Below, piece after piece: positions 53,381 through 63,431 of a stretch of 64,000 bases of DNA. The translations under genes and the position numbers were made by a program. A model generated the notes under the pieces. The model was not told the origin of the DNA. It did no database searches and was given only the letters and a program-made list of their open reading frames with translations. The stretch lies in the NCBI GenBank assembly GCA_951812925.1, contig OX638368.1, forward strand, positions 123,341,309-123,405,308. Direction: 5' to 3'. This DNA comes from Calliopum simillimum. Lineage: Eukaryota > Arthropoda > Insecta > Diptera > Lauxaniidae. Position 1 is the first letter of the stretch. Every line of letters begins with the position of its first letter.

Positions 53381-53779
53381 CGCCGTGGCGAATTTTGGGT
53401 TGAATGTGTAATCTTACGTTCTTGGGGTCATGAAAAATGTGCCGGATGTGGAAGTGACATTTTTATATGCAACTGCTGTACCAAATAAACATGTGGGGCA
53501 ATATGGACTATATAGTCCATATAACACTACACTTTTTTTTTATCTTCATTTTGAGTATTTTCAGTTTTTTAATTTTTTTTTCCTTATCCTGATGAGATAT
53601 TTATCTAAAAGTGAATCAGAATAAAGGTAAATTGTTTCCTTTAATGAATGACATAAAATTAATTGTTTTGTTTTATGTATTTTGGGTTTTATTTAAAAAA
53701 TAAAGATGGGTGGTCCATATTTCCCTCCCTTACCCTACATATATCTTTTTATTTTTATAATTTTTTTTTGGAATCTTCG

Positions 53780-54345
53780 TTGACTTTCCTTAATTTATTC
53801 TACTAATTTTTGAATTTGAGGTCAGAAAAAACATGAAACAACAACTTCCCTTTATCTACCAGAGCCCTTCAAACAGATTGTTCTTAAAAATAATTTTTTT
53901 CTGACCTTAAATCAATAAATTGGTATAACAAATGTACTAAAGAATTAGAGAAATTTTAACAAGAATTTAAAAAAAATTATAAAAAAGTATGTTAATAGAA
54001 CATTTTTCATACTTAAATGGCCACCAAAGTCAAAAGGTTAAAAATATTAATTTCAAAGGGCCAGAACTTTGCAAACTCCTTTTAAACCCTATGAACCAAA
54101 TACACTTTTAGAAAGCTCATGCAATTAGCTAAAAGTTTTTCATAAAAAAAGTTTTTTCCAAAACTTTAGGGGGACTCAAGACATTATTTTTGAAAAACAA
54201 GTCAGAAAATCAGTTTTTTCCCAATAACTCTTCAGAGTTACATTTCAGACCCTCATCAGGTGTAAGTTTTTGTAAGTCTAAGTCTCCACTATCACCTCGC
54301 AAAAGCGTCGTAACCTTATCGTTTACACCCTATACAAAAGTAAAT
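53780..54345 (+). repeat. Dispersed repeat R3, copy 3
   Basis: Ends AGCGTCGTAACCTTATCG then TTTACACCCTAT. A partial inverted copy (50999-51110) sits on the other side of the 51113-53735 element. Confidence 0.65.
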
Positions 54346-54529
54346 TTTTATAAAAAAAAGTGTAACCATTTCAAAAAGGAGAATAAACATTTTCCCTTTT
54401 CTGGAACATTCCACTTATACTTTTATTAATTGTTTCATAATAAAAAAGTAAAATATTTCTATTATATTTTAAAATAAAATTTATAATTTTTTCCCACAGT
54501 TTTATTAATTTAACCTTTGCCATGGAAGG

Positions 54530-54800
54530 AAGTGTCACTCTGTCTGTGATAATGGCAATGTTGGCACAAAAATAACAGTGGAACTAAGCAAGAGCGTTTA
54601 ATCTCAAAGCGCCAATGTGTCACTTAAATCTTAAGCGTGTGCTTAAAGTTGAGTGTATTTCAAATATGTTTGCACTCAACTTTAGTCGATTTCCATAAGG
54701 CGTTTCCACATGTTATATTGAGCCACGTTTTATTAATTAATAAAACATTTGTACTGTGCGGCGACGGTGTTGATGATGCAAGTCGCTGGACGTTATAAAA
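54530..54800. other. Complex unique-looking intergenic block
   Basis: Includes AACTTTAAGCACACGCTTAA-type inverted words (54630-54690) and a less AT-rich end (54760-54800). No gene or repeat family recognised. Confidence 0.25.
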
Positions 54801-55445
54801 TCAAACAAACAAAAATAATTTAACCTTAAGAGCATTTTATTATTTAATTTATCCCCCTACTATTATATGGACTTTCTTTTTAGACAAGTATGCAATGCAG
54901 AGAATATAGGGTGGTATGAATAGTTCTGTGTTGATTTTTTGGATTGGATTTTTGTGACAATATTCCTTTTATTTATACCTTTGAATTTTAAATAAATTTT
55001 GCATTTAATTTGCAATTTCAAACTTTTAGTGAAAAATTATTTCTTTCGAATAAGCGTCATCTTTTGTGCTTCTCGGCAAATTTCGTTACTATTTCTAAGT
55101 GCTTATTTTATATTTTTTATTGTTACATAAAGCTAGTTTTTTTGCAGGGTATGGAAAAACGTGGAACTTATTCTTCAGAATCCTTTGAAGTAATGTTAAT
55201 AAAAGCTAAAAATATTTTATATGATACTTCTATCATAACAAATAACATTTCAAAGATCTTGCCATATAATAGGTTTGAACGCGCGATATGAATTCAATAA
55301 CTTGATTTCCAAATACAAAAAATCTACCGAGTACAAAGAAAAACACGGCGGTGAAATAGCGCGTTCGTGCTCAGTACACTGAGAAAAAAAGAAAATTAAA
55401 AAAACCGTCGGGCCGTGCATGAGAAATCCCATTTTGAAAATCATA

Positions 55446-57295
55446 CCGTAAGCAGGGGTGATTTTAATATCCGAGGGTGACTTTAACCGGCAAGGAAAAA
55501 AAGAATAAAATCGTAATATTTTCATCTATGTAGAAGACTAGTTATCGATTTGTATTGGGTCAATTAGTATCCGTGAAGTATTGGCTTTAAGCGTCTGTCT
55601 TCAATATTTGATTTGAGCGCGAACTTTCAAATATATTGTTGCATTTTCCAAAAGTTGTTTTATGTCGCATTTTTTAACACTCAGAAAATTACTACTTATT
55701 GACTAGAAGGAAAATTGCTGGCGTTAGGTGATTGATATCACTAGAACTATGATTTAATTTTCTTCCCTAATAAATCGACTTTGATGGATACATTTGCCTC
55801 TAAGTATTTTTAATGCATTTTAATATGGGAGTATGTTATAAAACAAGGTATTTGGGGTGACTTTCGACCGGTCCAAAGTCACCCCCAAAAAACTTTGTGT
55901 TATTAGGCAGGCTCGAAAGAAACCCAAACTCGGGCCAAATTGAAAACTGGGTATGGTAAACTGTAATGAAAATAATCTCAAGTCTTTCGCCATACTGAAA
56001 TAATTTTTTTCTTTTTATCTTTGTAAAACAAATGGCCACCCAGAAAGGATATTTGCTATTATTTATTTAGCCACCGAAGCCCTTTAACAAATGGGGCATT
56101 TTTAAAGTTACCTACTAAGAATTTCTTTCGTTTTTAAAATTTTTTAAATCAAGTATTTTTGGTTTTCTAATTTTCAATCAATTTTTAACTTGTTTTTGCG
56201 GATTTTTTCAGTTTTGCTTAGCCTATGATATCAGTATTGTTATTTGATGTAACTTATATACCAATAAGTAAAACATACCAAAGGCTAAAACCGCATTTAT
56301 CAAAAATTTTAGTTTTTTTTTTAAACTCGTCCTTAAAAACATTCCATTACCTAAGCCGATTGCCTATATAAATATGCCAAAATGTTGATAGAACTTAAGT
56401 TTAAAAAACCTGTATGTAAAATCATGTAAAATCAATGAATGAAATTTTTTGGTTAAAGTCATCCCACGCTTGAGGTGACTTTAACCCACTTATATATTAT
56501 TTTAAAATATTTGTAATCTATTATATAAAAATGAAATGGTGTCCGTATGTAGCTTATGAACGCGGAAACTACAAGACCGATTTACATAATTTTTTTTTTA
56601 AATTGTTTGTTATGGTCTGTAGAAGGTTCTTAAGGGGATGGGATGCTACTGAGGGGAACGGGGGTTGCACCCCCCATACGAAAAAAATACAAAAAATGCT
56701 ATATCTCTACAGTTATACAAGTTATGATTATGAAAGTTGATGAACTTATGCATAATGTACATATCTACCATTTACCATGCAAAACTTGGGGGATATTGGG
56801 TGTAGAATTGCATCCAATTTTCAAAAATACACAAAATGCTATATTTCTTCACATATCGCAGATATTGTTATAAAACTTGGTACATACATGAATATTCTAT
56901 CTACCATTTACTATGAAAATCTTGGGCGGGGGGGTGAGAAGGGGGAGTTACACCCTTCATACAAAAAATATAGAAAATGCTATATCTCTGTACCTATGGG
57001 AGCTATGATTACAAAAGTTGATGCATGGATCTTTAAAAACCTTGGTGATTGGAAGAGAGGGACGATGGAGATGGATGGGACTTCGTACGTATAGGCATCG
57101 GGAATGGGCGAACGAAGTCGCAACCAGGCCAGCTAGTTACTTCATAAAAATTTTATTACATCATATTAAAGCTAAAACCCCCACAAAAAATTTAGAGCAA
57201 AAAAACCATTAATTTTATTAAAATTGTTAAAATTATAAGCTCCTAAGCTCGGAAATTCTGTTTTTTTTTTGTATCAAAGTCACCCCTGCTTACGG
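55446..57295. mobile_element. TA-flanked TIR element hosting a Helitron
   Basis: 1.85 kb with ends CCGTAAGCAGGGGTGA (24 bases inverted with two mismatches), TA at 55444-55445 and 57296-57297. GGTGACTTTAACC-like words recur at 55484, 55855, 55873 (complement) and 56473. No transposase recognised. Confidence 0.8.
56517..57137 (+). mobile_element. Non-autonomous Helitron
   Basis: Begins TCTATTATATAAAAATGAAA and ends CTAGT, inserted between A (56516) and T (57138), the Helitron target. A short hairpin GCGA/TCGC (57108-57121) precedes the 3' end. The interior has three imperfect units of about 150 bp containing AAAATGCTATATYTCT. Confidence 0.82.
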
Positions 57296-57802
57296 TAATG
57301 AAATTTTCATAATGAAATTTTCTTATTAACGAAAAAAATATAGAAACAATAAAACCAAAACAATTGCGCTAACTTGCCAGGATTTTCAGAAATCCTACCC
57401 TAAAAGTGACAAAACACCGTTTGTATGCTATTTTTGAAGTTATATAACAAGACATTACAATTTTTGTCCATAAATCTTGATAGAGTGATTTAAAGTAATA
57501 ATCTGGACTTTCAAAATAAATAAATATAAATAAATTTCATACTTTTTTGGAATAAATTTCAAACTTTAATGGAAAAAAATCTTAATTTAATACCAAAAAA
57601 TTTTAAAATCAATACTTAGGGAATCAAAAGTAAGAAAAGTTAACTATAATTTTTTAGCGTGTAGTAAGGAAAAAACTCCAAAAATAAGGGTAACAGGTCA
57701 ACGGACATGAATACCTCCCATAGAAAATGAATGTTATTTTTTGAAAAAAAAAGAAGAAGTGCTTATTTGACAATAAAATTTTGAAAGCTTAATTAGACAT
57801 AT

Positions 57803-58029
57803 CTACACAGTAAAAATTTTAGCTTAATTTTAAAACCAAAAAGTATTTATATAGAAAAATACCATAAAAAGTATTAATTTTAAACTATTTTGGAACAAAT
57901 TTCATACATTTTTGGAAAAAATTTTAAACTTTTTTGGAAAAAAATCGGAATTTAATACCAAAAAAGTTTAAAATCAATACTTAGGGAATCAAAAGTAAGA
58001 AATGTAAACTATCATTTTTAAGAATGTAG
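57803..58029. mobile_element. Small MITE, ACACAGTAAAAAT family
   Basis: Left CTACACAGTAAAAATTTTAG; right AACTATCATTTTTAAGAATG then TAGT, an imperfect inverted repeat. A partial copy (57490-57665) precedes it. Confidence 0.65.
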
Positions 58030-58183
58030 TTAAGAAATATTCAAAAAAAAAAAAAAAAAAAAAAAAATGGGCGTGATACGTCAACAGACACACCTACCTC
58101 CCATAGAAAATGAAATAAAATTCTTTCAGCCTAAAGTAGACTCAAGCTTGAACAACACTAGGAAGTTATCCAAATTTAAGTTG

Positions 58184-58447
58184 ATTTCGAGAAATGAACC
58201 TGTCGATTGGCCTCCAAGGTCGTGTGATCTGACACCTCTCGATTATTTCCTGTGGGGCTACGTGAAGTAACTGGCTTACGTTGATAAACCAGCAACAATT
58301 GACACCTTGGAGGCCAGCATTGTTTGTATTACTCGTGACATACGGCCAGCAGTGCTCGAAAAAGTGACCCAAAATTGGACGTCCAGAATGCGCTTCGCCA
58401 AGAACAGCCGCGATGCCCATATGCCCGAAATCATTTTCAAATTTTAA
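58184..58447 (+). pseudogene. Tc1/mariner-type transposase C-terminus
   Basis: Single frame ISRNEPVDWPPRSCDLTPLD then YFLWGYVK, an in-frame TAA (58268-58270), then LAYVDKPATIDTLE to RDAHMPEIIFKF and a stop. The CDLTPLDYF motif carries the last catalytic acid of this DDE group. The upstream catalytic part is missing. Confidence 0.75.
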
Positions 58448-58677
58448 TGCCGAATAAAGAAATATTTTGGATTACAATTAAATTTTTTGTATTATTTTTA
58501 CAATTTTACGTTCTATCGGGCTTAGAAAAATAACCTTTATATTGCAAACTTGCATTGAAAATCACATAATCGCACACTTTCTTCAATACCAGATATACAA
58601 AGTAAAAAGCACTCAAAAAGTATGTTTTTTTAAGTACACCCCAGTGCAGCTTAAACCATTGAAGAGTACAAACATTA

Positions 58678-58915
58678 ATGTTTAAATATGGAGAGATTTT
58701 GAGAGCGCCAAGCTGTGCTCTTCGCTTTGCTATTGACGCGGCGCATTCGATTCGACTGAACGCACTGCAGCACTCTGTCTTAAGATACTCAGATACTTGT
58801 TCTATGCGAACGTTTCCCTTTTGTTCAGTAGATTTTAACCTGTCTCGCCGTGTTGTTCGTCGGTGCTTAATAGTGACTGTATTTGGGCGTGGAGTTTTAT
58901 TGTGATGTTAGTAAA
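58678..58915 (+). promoter_or_regulatory. GC-richer block upstream of Fas1
   Basis: About 240 bases of clearly higher GC content and complexity than the surroundings, with TTCAGTAG resembling an initiator at 58820-58827. It could be a non-coding first exon or proximal regulatory sequence of Fas1. No protein similarity recognised. Confidence 0.3.
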
Positions 58916-59699
58916 AAAAAATAAATTCATATTAAATATTTTTTTTTGTTATATGTAAATATTTGTGAAGCTGTTGAATTAATTAAGGAATTCACAATAA
59001 ATTCCAGAAAATTAAAATGTGGTTTTTAAGTGCATGATTACGCGTAACAGCGAAGATTTGTAGAAAAAAAGATGCGAAAAATTCACGTAATTGCAAACCA
59101 ACATAAGAAAAATGCTACATTTTCGCTGCAAATATCGATTAAACTCAATATATGAAAGAAGTAGAAAAAAAAAATCGATTTAATTTGCAAATTAGTTACA
59201 GTTATATAATGGAAATTAAATGTGTGCTGGTTATTGTTTTTTATTATTTCTGGTCAATGGCTAAATAAAAAGACACAAATACGTATATATCATATACTAT
59301 ATATATGTGCTATAAGTACAATGTATATGTTTGCATGTAGTTAACTGTTTTGTTTGGCCAAAAAAATGTTTAAAGCCAGCAAAAAAAAAACCCAAACCCA
59401 AACTTAAAAATGTAACCCTTCAGTGAAAAATGATGGCGTTTATACATGTATGTACTCATTTGTCAACCGTTGACACTATTGGTAATACAATTTGTTTTGT
59501 ATTGGCAAGGATATTGCTGTGAGCTCACCTGGAAACCACACTGTTTTACCAATATCCACTATTTATGTAACCAAAATACTTACAAGGGTTGTTTTGCCCC
59601 TGCATTAGGGGTTTTGAGTTTTCTTTTATCATTTCGTCTTTTTCGATATTCGTGAATGCAGTTCAGTGCGTCATCATACGAGTAAAAAATTTATTCTTT

Positions 59700-59735
59700 T
59701 CAATTTATAGTTAGTCAGTCGGGCTTAAAAGCAGC
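59700..59735 (+). promoter_or_regulatory. Candidate Fas1 initiator
   Basis: TAGTCAGTCG resembles the fly initiator TCAGT about 140 bases upstream of the ATG. Further TTCAGT sites occur near 59660 and 58821, so the start site is not settled. Confidence 0.25.
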
Positions 59736-59748
59736 AGTGTGTGTATAG

Positions 59749-59820
59749 TGCAGCACCAGCAGCAGCAGCAGCAGCAATAACAAGAACAATAGCAGCAGCG
59801 ACAGTCAGCAAAGTTTTAGT
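59749..59820 (+). repeat. CAG-rich 5' leader of Fas1
   Basis: Interrupted CAG trinucleotide repeats (GCAGCACCAGCAGCAGCAGC onward, again AGCAGCAGCGACAG) immediately before the Fas1 ATG, typical of fly 5' leaders. Confidence 0.7.
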
Positions 59821-59854
59821 TCCGACTACCTGAGTCATCTATCCAGCAGTGACA

Positions 59855-59971
59855 ATGTGGTGCAACCGTGTATTTGGTTTGCTCTGTACAATTTTCATTT
59901 GGTGCAATATTGTTGCACCTGTACATTCAACTATACTGGATAAATTAAAGGACGATCCGGATTTATCACAG
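59855..59971 (+). CDS. Fas1: Fasciclin I, first coding exon
   Basis: Encodes 39 residues: MWCNRVFGLLCTIFIWCNIV is a signal peptide, and the mature end STILDKLKDDPDLSQ matches the start of the first FAS1 domain of insect fasciclin I, a GPI-anchored neural adhesion protein. The donor is CACAG|GTAGGA, phase 0; the expected continuation (FYSLLE-like) is beyond the window. The in-frame GTG six bases upstream is ignored in favour of the ATG. Assignment rests on about 15 mature residues plus context, so it is good but not certain. Confidence 0.78.
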
Positions 59972-60691
59972 GTAGGAAGAAAGTGTAAAAACAAAAAGCA
60001 TTTCCTAAAACTTGTTACTTATTGTTTTTGCTTTTTTTTTTTTGTTGGTCCATATATCACATACATACTAGATATCACCATGACCTAATTCTACATTTTG
60101 AGACACTTGTTATGCCCTTGATATTTTTGAGTTACTTTAGCAGACGGCTTATTTACTGCAATTGTTATGTACCCATTCATTCGTATGTTTGTGCATAGAA
60201 AACTTTGTTTTCTGGTATATACGAGTACATACTTGCATACGTAGTACTTTACCTCGAAGCATTAAAATAGAACATTTTTTACTCTGTTAAGCCTTGACCT
60301 TAATTTTCACATATCCGAAATCAATATGCAGATTTTTTGAGTTAGTTAAAGTATAGTATTTTTATAACTTAAATTTTGATGTGGATTTATAAATTTTTAG
60401 CTGTTTAAGTTCCATTGAGGAAATACGCCAAACAAATATATTTGATAGAAAGTTTTTTTTTAAATATTACGTAGTACGAGTAATAAATAAATCTCAATCT
60501 GCCCCCTTTAATTTCACTTTAAATAGCTCATACAACACTAAAATTAAGAAAACAAATTCGATTTTTATGAAATTTGAAAAAGCGATTTGCTTAACCTTAA
60601 GGGATAAAAACTTGAGTGTTTGATTGCACCCCCAAGGAAGGATATTAAAAATTTTTATTTCATAGTGAGCACTGCCCATATGTAGATATTA

Positions 60692-61065
60692 GCCGTGTTT
60701 TTTTGACGCGTTTATACAATTGTGGTAATTTTCAAATTGCGATAACTTATGAACGGTGAGCCGTGCGATAAAAAGTCCAAGGATCTTTTTCAGGGAGAAC
60801 CACATGTTCTACAAATTATTTTAAATTTTATTTAGAAGCTATTTAAAAATAAGTGATTTTTTGCCGTTTATCGGCGCTTAACCAGTTTTTATAGAATAAC
60901 TCCTAAAAGATAAATTTTTTTAAGTATAAAATGAAAAGTTTTTGTAGAGAACGTGAATCTCCGTAAAAAAGTTCCTTAGAGTTTTTATTGTGCGACACAC
61001 TGTTCATGAGTTATCGCAATTTAAAAATATCCACAATTGCATATACGCGTCAAAAGAAACACGGC
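60692..61065. mobile_element. TA-flanked MITE in Fas1 intron 1
   Basis: 374 bp. The ends GCCGTGTTTYTTTTGACGCG are inverted over about 65 bases, flanked by TA (60690-60691 and 61066-61067). Confidence 0.8.
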
Positions 61066-61821
61066 TACTATGTATTTGACAAATTTTAAGACTTGTTCAA
61101 AAATGGCAAACGATGCACAGTGGCAGATCGTGGCCATAAATAGGTAAAAATTAAAAGTGCTTTGGATTTTAAAATTTTATAGGGCGTGGCACCGCCCATT
61201 TTTCTATTGAAAATTATTTCTCCAAATGCTTTTTGCATATGTACTCAATTTCACCCATGTGCGTGAAGCAGTTTCAGAGAAATGATGATTCAGTTTTTAG
61301 GAGGGCGTGGTTTTTCTAGTGGGGACCATTTGTTCTGATTGTTTCTACATACGTACTAAATCATGTCTATTTTCGTCAAATATTTTCAGAGTTATGATAA
61401 GTTTGTTTTTTTGAAGGCGTCGCACAGTGATGCGATTAGTACAAGCTAGACGGAAAAAACTCGAAATCGAATTTTTACATTCCGAATATGAAATAATATC
61501 AGAAAATATATGAATCACACATGAGTAATTTTTTACTTACCTCCGCTTTCTATATAAAATACCAAAAATCGTCAAAGTCGGCCTAAAAAATGATGTTTTA
61601 CAAATTTATGTCCATGAAATTAGTTGCTATTTTCACAATTCTTTTTTAATACTTCCCAATATCGAAAAGAGTTGAAAATCGGCACACATTACGGCCAAGA
61701 TATGTTTTATGGAAACATTATAAATTCAAAACCAAATCTTTTAAAATGTTGGTGCTATAGAATAGAATTTAGGGAGATAAATGTGTAAAAACGCCAAATT
61801 CTGCAAAACATTTTGGAAAAA

Positions 61822-62280
61822 AAAAAAAAAATGGTCACTCCATATTTCTGCCAAACTTTTTTTATTTAATCATTTTTATGTCTACTTTAAGCCCTGGGAA
61901 TGCCTAAGTGCGCAAATTTACCTTTGACTTTTTTTCTTAATCTATATGATGGTACTAAATATTACTGTTTTAATTAGGCTCTGACCGTATTGTCTGAAAT
62001 ATATATAATTTTAAGTCGATTAGACTTTTTGTGGGGTTTAAATATTTGTAATATAACACACAATATTTTTACACTGAGAAAAAAAATAAATAAAAAAAAA
62101 CCTATTTTAGTGAAGTGTAAATTACTCTCAAAAACGAAAAATTTGGTTAAATATTTTGGTAAATAAAAAAAAATGGTCACTTGATATTTTCACCAAACTT
62201 TTTTTTTTCAACTGAGTATTATGTCTACTCTAAGCACTAGGAGTGCCTAAGTGCGCAAATTTGACATTGTATTTTTTTTT
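61822..62280. repeat. ~345-bp direct duplication in the Transib 5' region
   Basis: 61822-61935 and 62165-62280 share AAAAATGGTCACT, TATGTCTACTYTAAGC and GTGCCTAAGTGCGCAAATTT. Confidence 0.75.
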
Positions 62281-62513
62281 TAAATTTTTTTGATTGTCCT
62301 AAATCTCAAATCCAAGTTCCGAATATTTTTTCTAAATATAATGAATGGTTTTTGGGTAATTTCATTAGTTTGAGCTGCAATCCGGGTAACATATTTAAAA
62401 ACACAACACGTTATGTTAATACACAGTAAAAAAAATTCAATTATAGAAATAAAAATTAGAAAAAATAAACGTAGATAGCCCGAGAAAAGCAATAATTATT
62501 ATTCTTTTGCACA

Positions 62514-63431
62514 ATGGTAGACGGTAAAATAGCAAATCTCCTTTCGTCTCATAAGTCAACACAGTCGTGTTATATATGTGGTGCCAAGCCAAGTGAGATG
62601 AATGCTATACAAAATGTTAAAGAACCTCGACCAGAATTTTATTGTTATGGTTATCATCCCTTCACGACTGGATCAAAACGCTTGATTGTATATTGCATAT
62701 TGGGTACAGGATGGATGTTAAAAAATGGTCAATTCGTGATAGCAAAGATAAATTATCCGTGGAAACTAGAAAAAAACAAATTCAACTTCGATTTAAAAAA
62801 GAAATGGGTCTAGTTATAGATAAACCCAAGCCAGGTTATGGCTCCTCAAACGATGGAAACACTGCCCGACGATTTTTTAAAAAATATGAACAAAGCTTTG
62901 CGACAACTGGAGTAGACGAGAAGCTGATAAAAAGATTTTATATAATTCTAAGCTGTATCTCTTCTGGTTATAATATAGATATTTCTGCTTTCGAAATTTA
63001 TATAAATGAAACTAAGGCATTATATGTATATACAACTTTATAGCTGGTATTTAATGCCGGTAACAGTTCATAAAATTCTCTGCCATGCTAAAGACATAAT
63101 ACAACAATGCATCGTTGAAATAGGGCAATTATCTGAAGAGGCACAAGAGGCTCGGAACAAAGTCTGTAGGCGTTTCCGTTTGACAAACACACGTAAAAGC
63201 TCAAGGATAAATACGGATTTAATGAATATGCTTCTTATCAGTTTGGATCCTTTGGTTGATTCCTACCGAGAGCAGCCCCTTACAAATGTCCGCAAATTGC
63301 ATCCGGACATATTAGATTTTCTTGTTGTTGCTGATCCATCGAAAATAAGAGGAGTGCGCTCAAATAATGGTTCAAGTAGCGAAGAGTGGTCCGATCCCGA
63401 TAGCAATTCTTTATCATCGTATTCAAGCTAA
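62514..63431 (+). pseudogene. Transib (RAG1-core-like) transposase, frameshifted
   Basis: C-terminal half of a Transib transposase, family of the RAG1 recombinase core. It starts in CTMVDGK, whose Asp (62520-62522) aligns with RAG1 D708. CYICGAKPSEMN supplies the CxxC zinc pair, GSSNDGNTARRFF is a Transib signature, VHKILCH supplies the HxxxxH pair, and QEARNKVCRRFR aligns with RAG1 around E962 (Glu codon 63147-63149). Two frameshifts break it, near 62655 and near 63025, so three segments in different frames must be read. The region with the first catalytic Asp is absent; only non-coding direct repeats lie between the left end and 62514. Confidence 0.85.

Larger units (their letters stand above)
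51113..53735. mobile_element. TA-flanked TIR element hosting the Transib copy
   Basis: 2.6 kb. Both ends begin GGGTAAGGGAGGGAAATATG (23 identical bases inverted), with TA at 51111-51112 and 53736-53737. GGTAATATGGACC-like words recur inside (51135, 51482, 53495). No transposase recognised. Removing the Transib insertion (51666-53380 plus one CGCCG) leaves about 0.9 kb. Confidence 0.8.
38041..58677. other. Intergenic interval Nrx-1 / Fas1
   Basis: Twenty kilobases without a recognisable host gene. Open frames here are short and fall in repeats. The mobile elements are listed separately. Blocks of more complex sequence that I cannot assign are at about 48980-49420 and 54530-54800. Confidence 0.65.

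Noticed and set aside
56777..57094. 105-codon plus-strand frame
   Set aside because: Inside Helitron internal tandem units; the reading frame is fortuitous.
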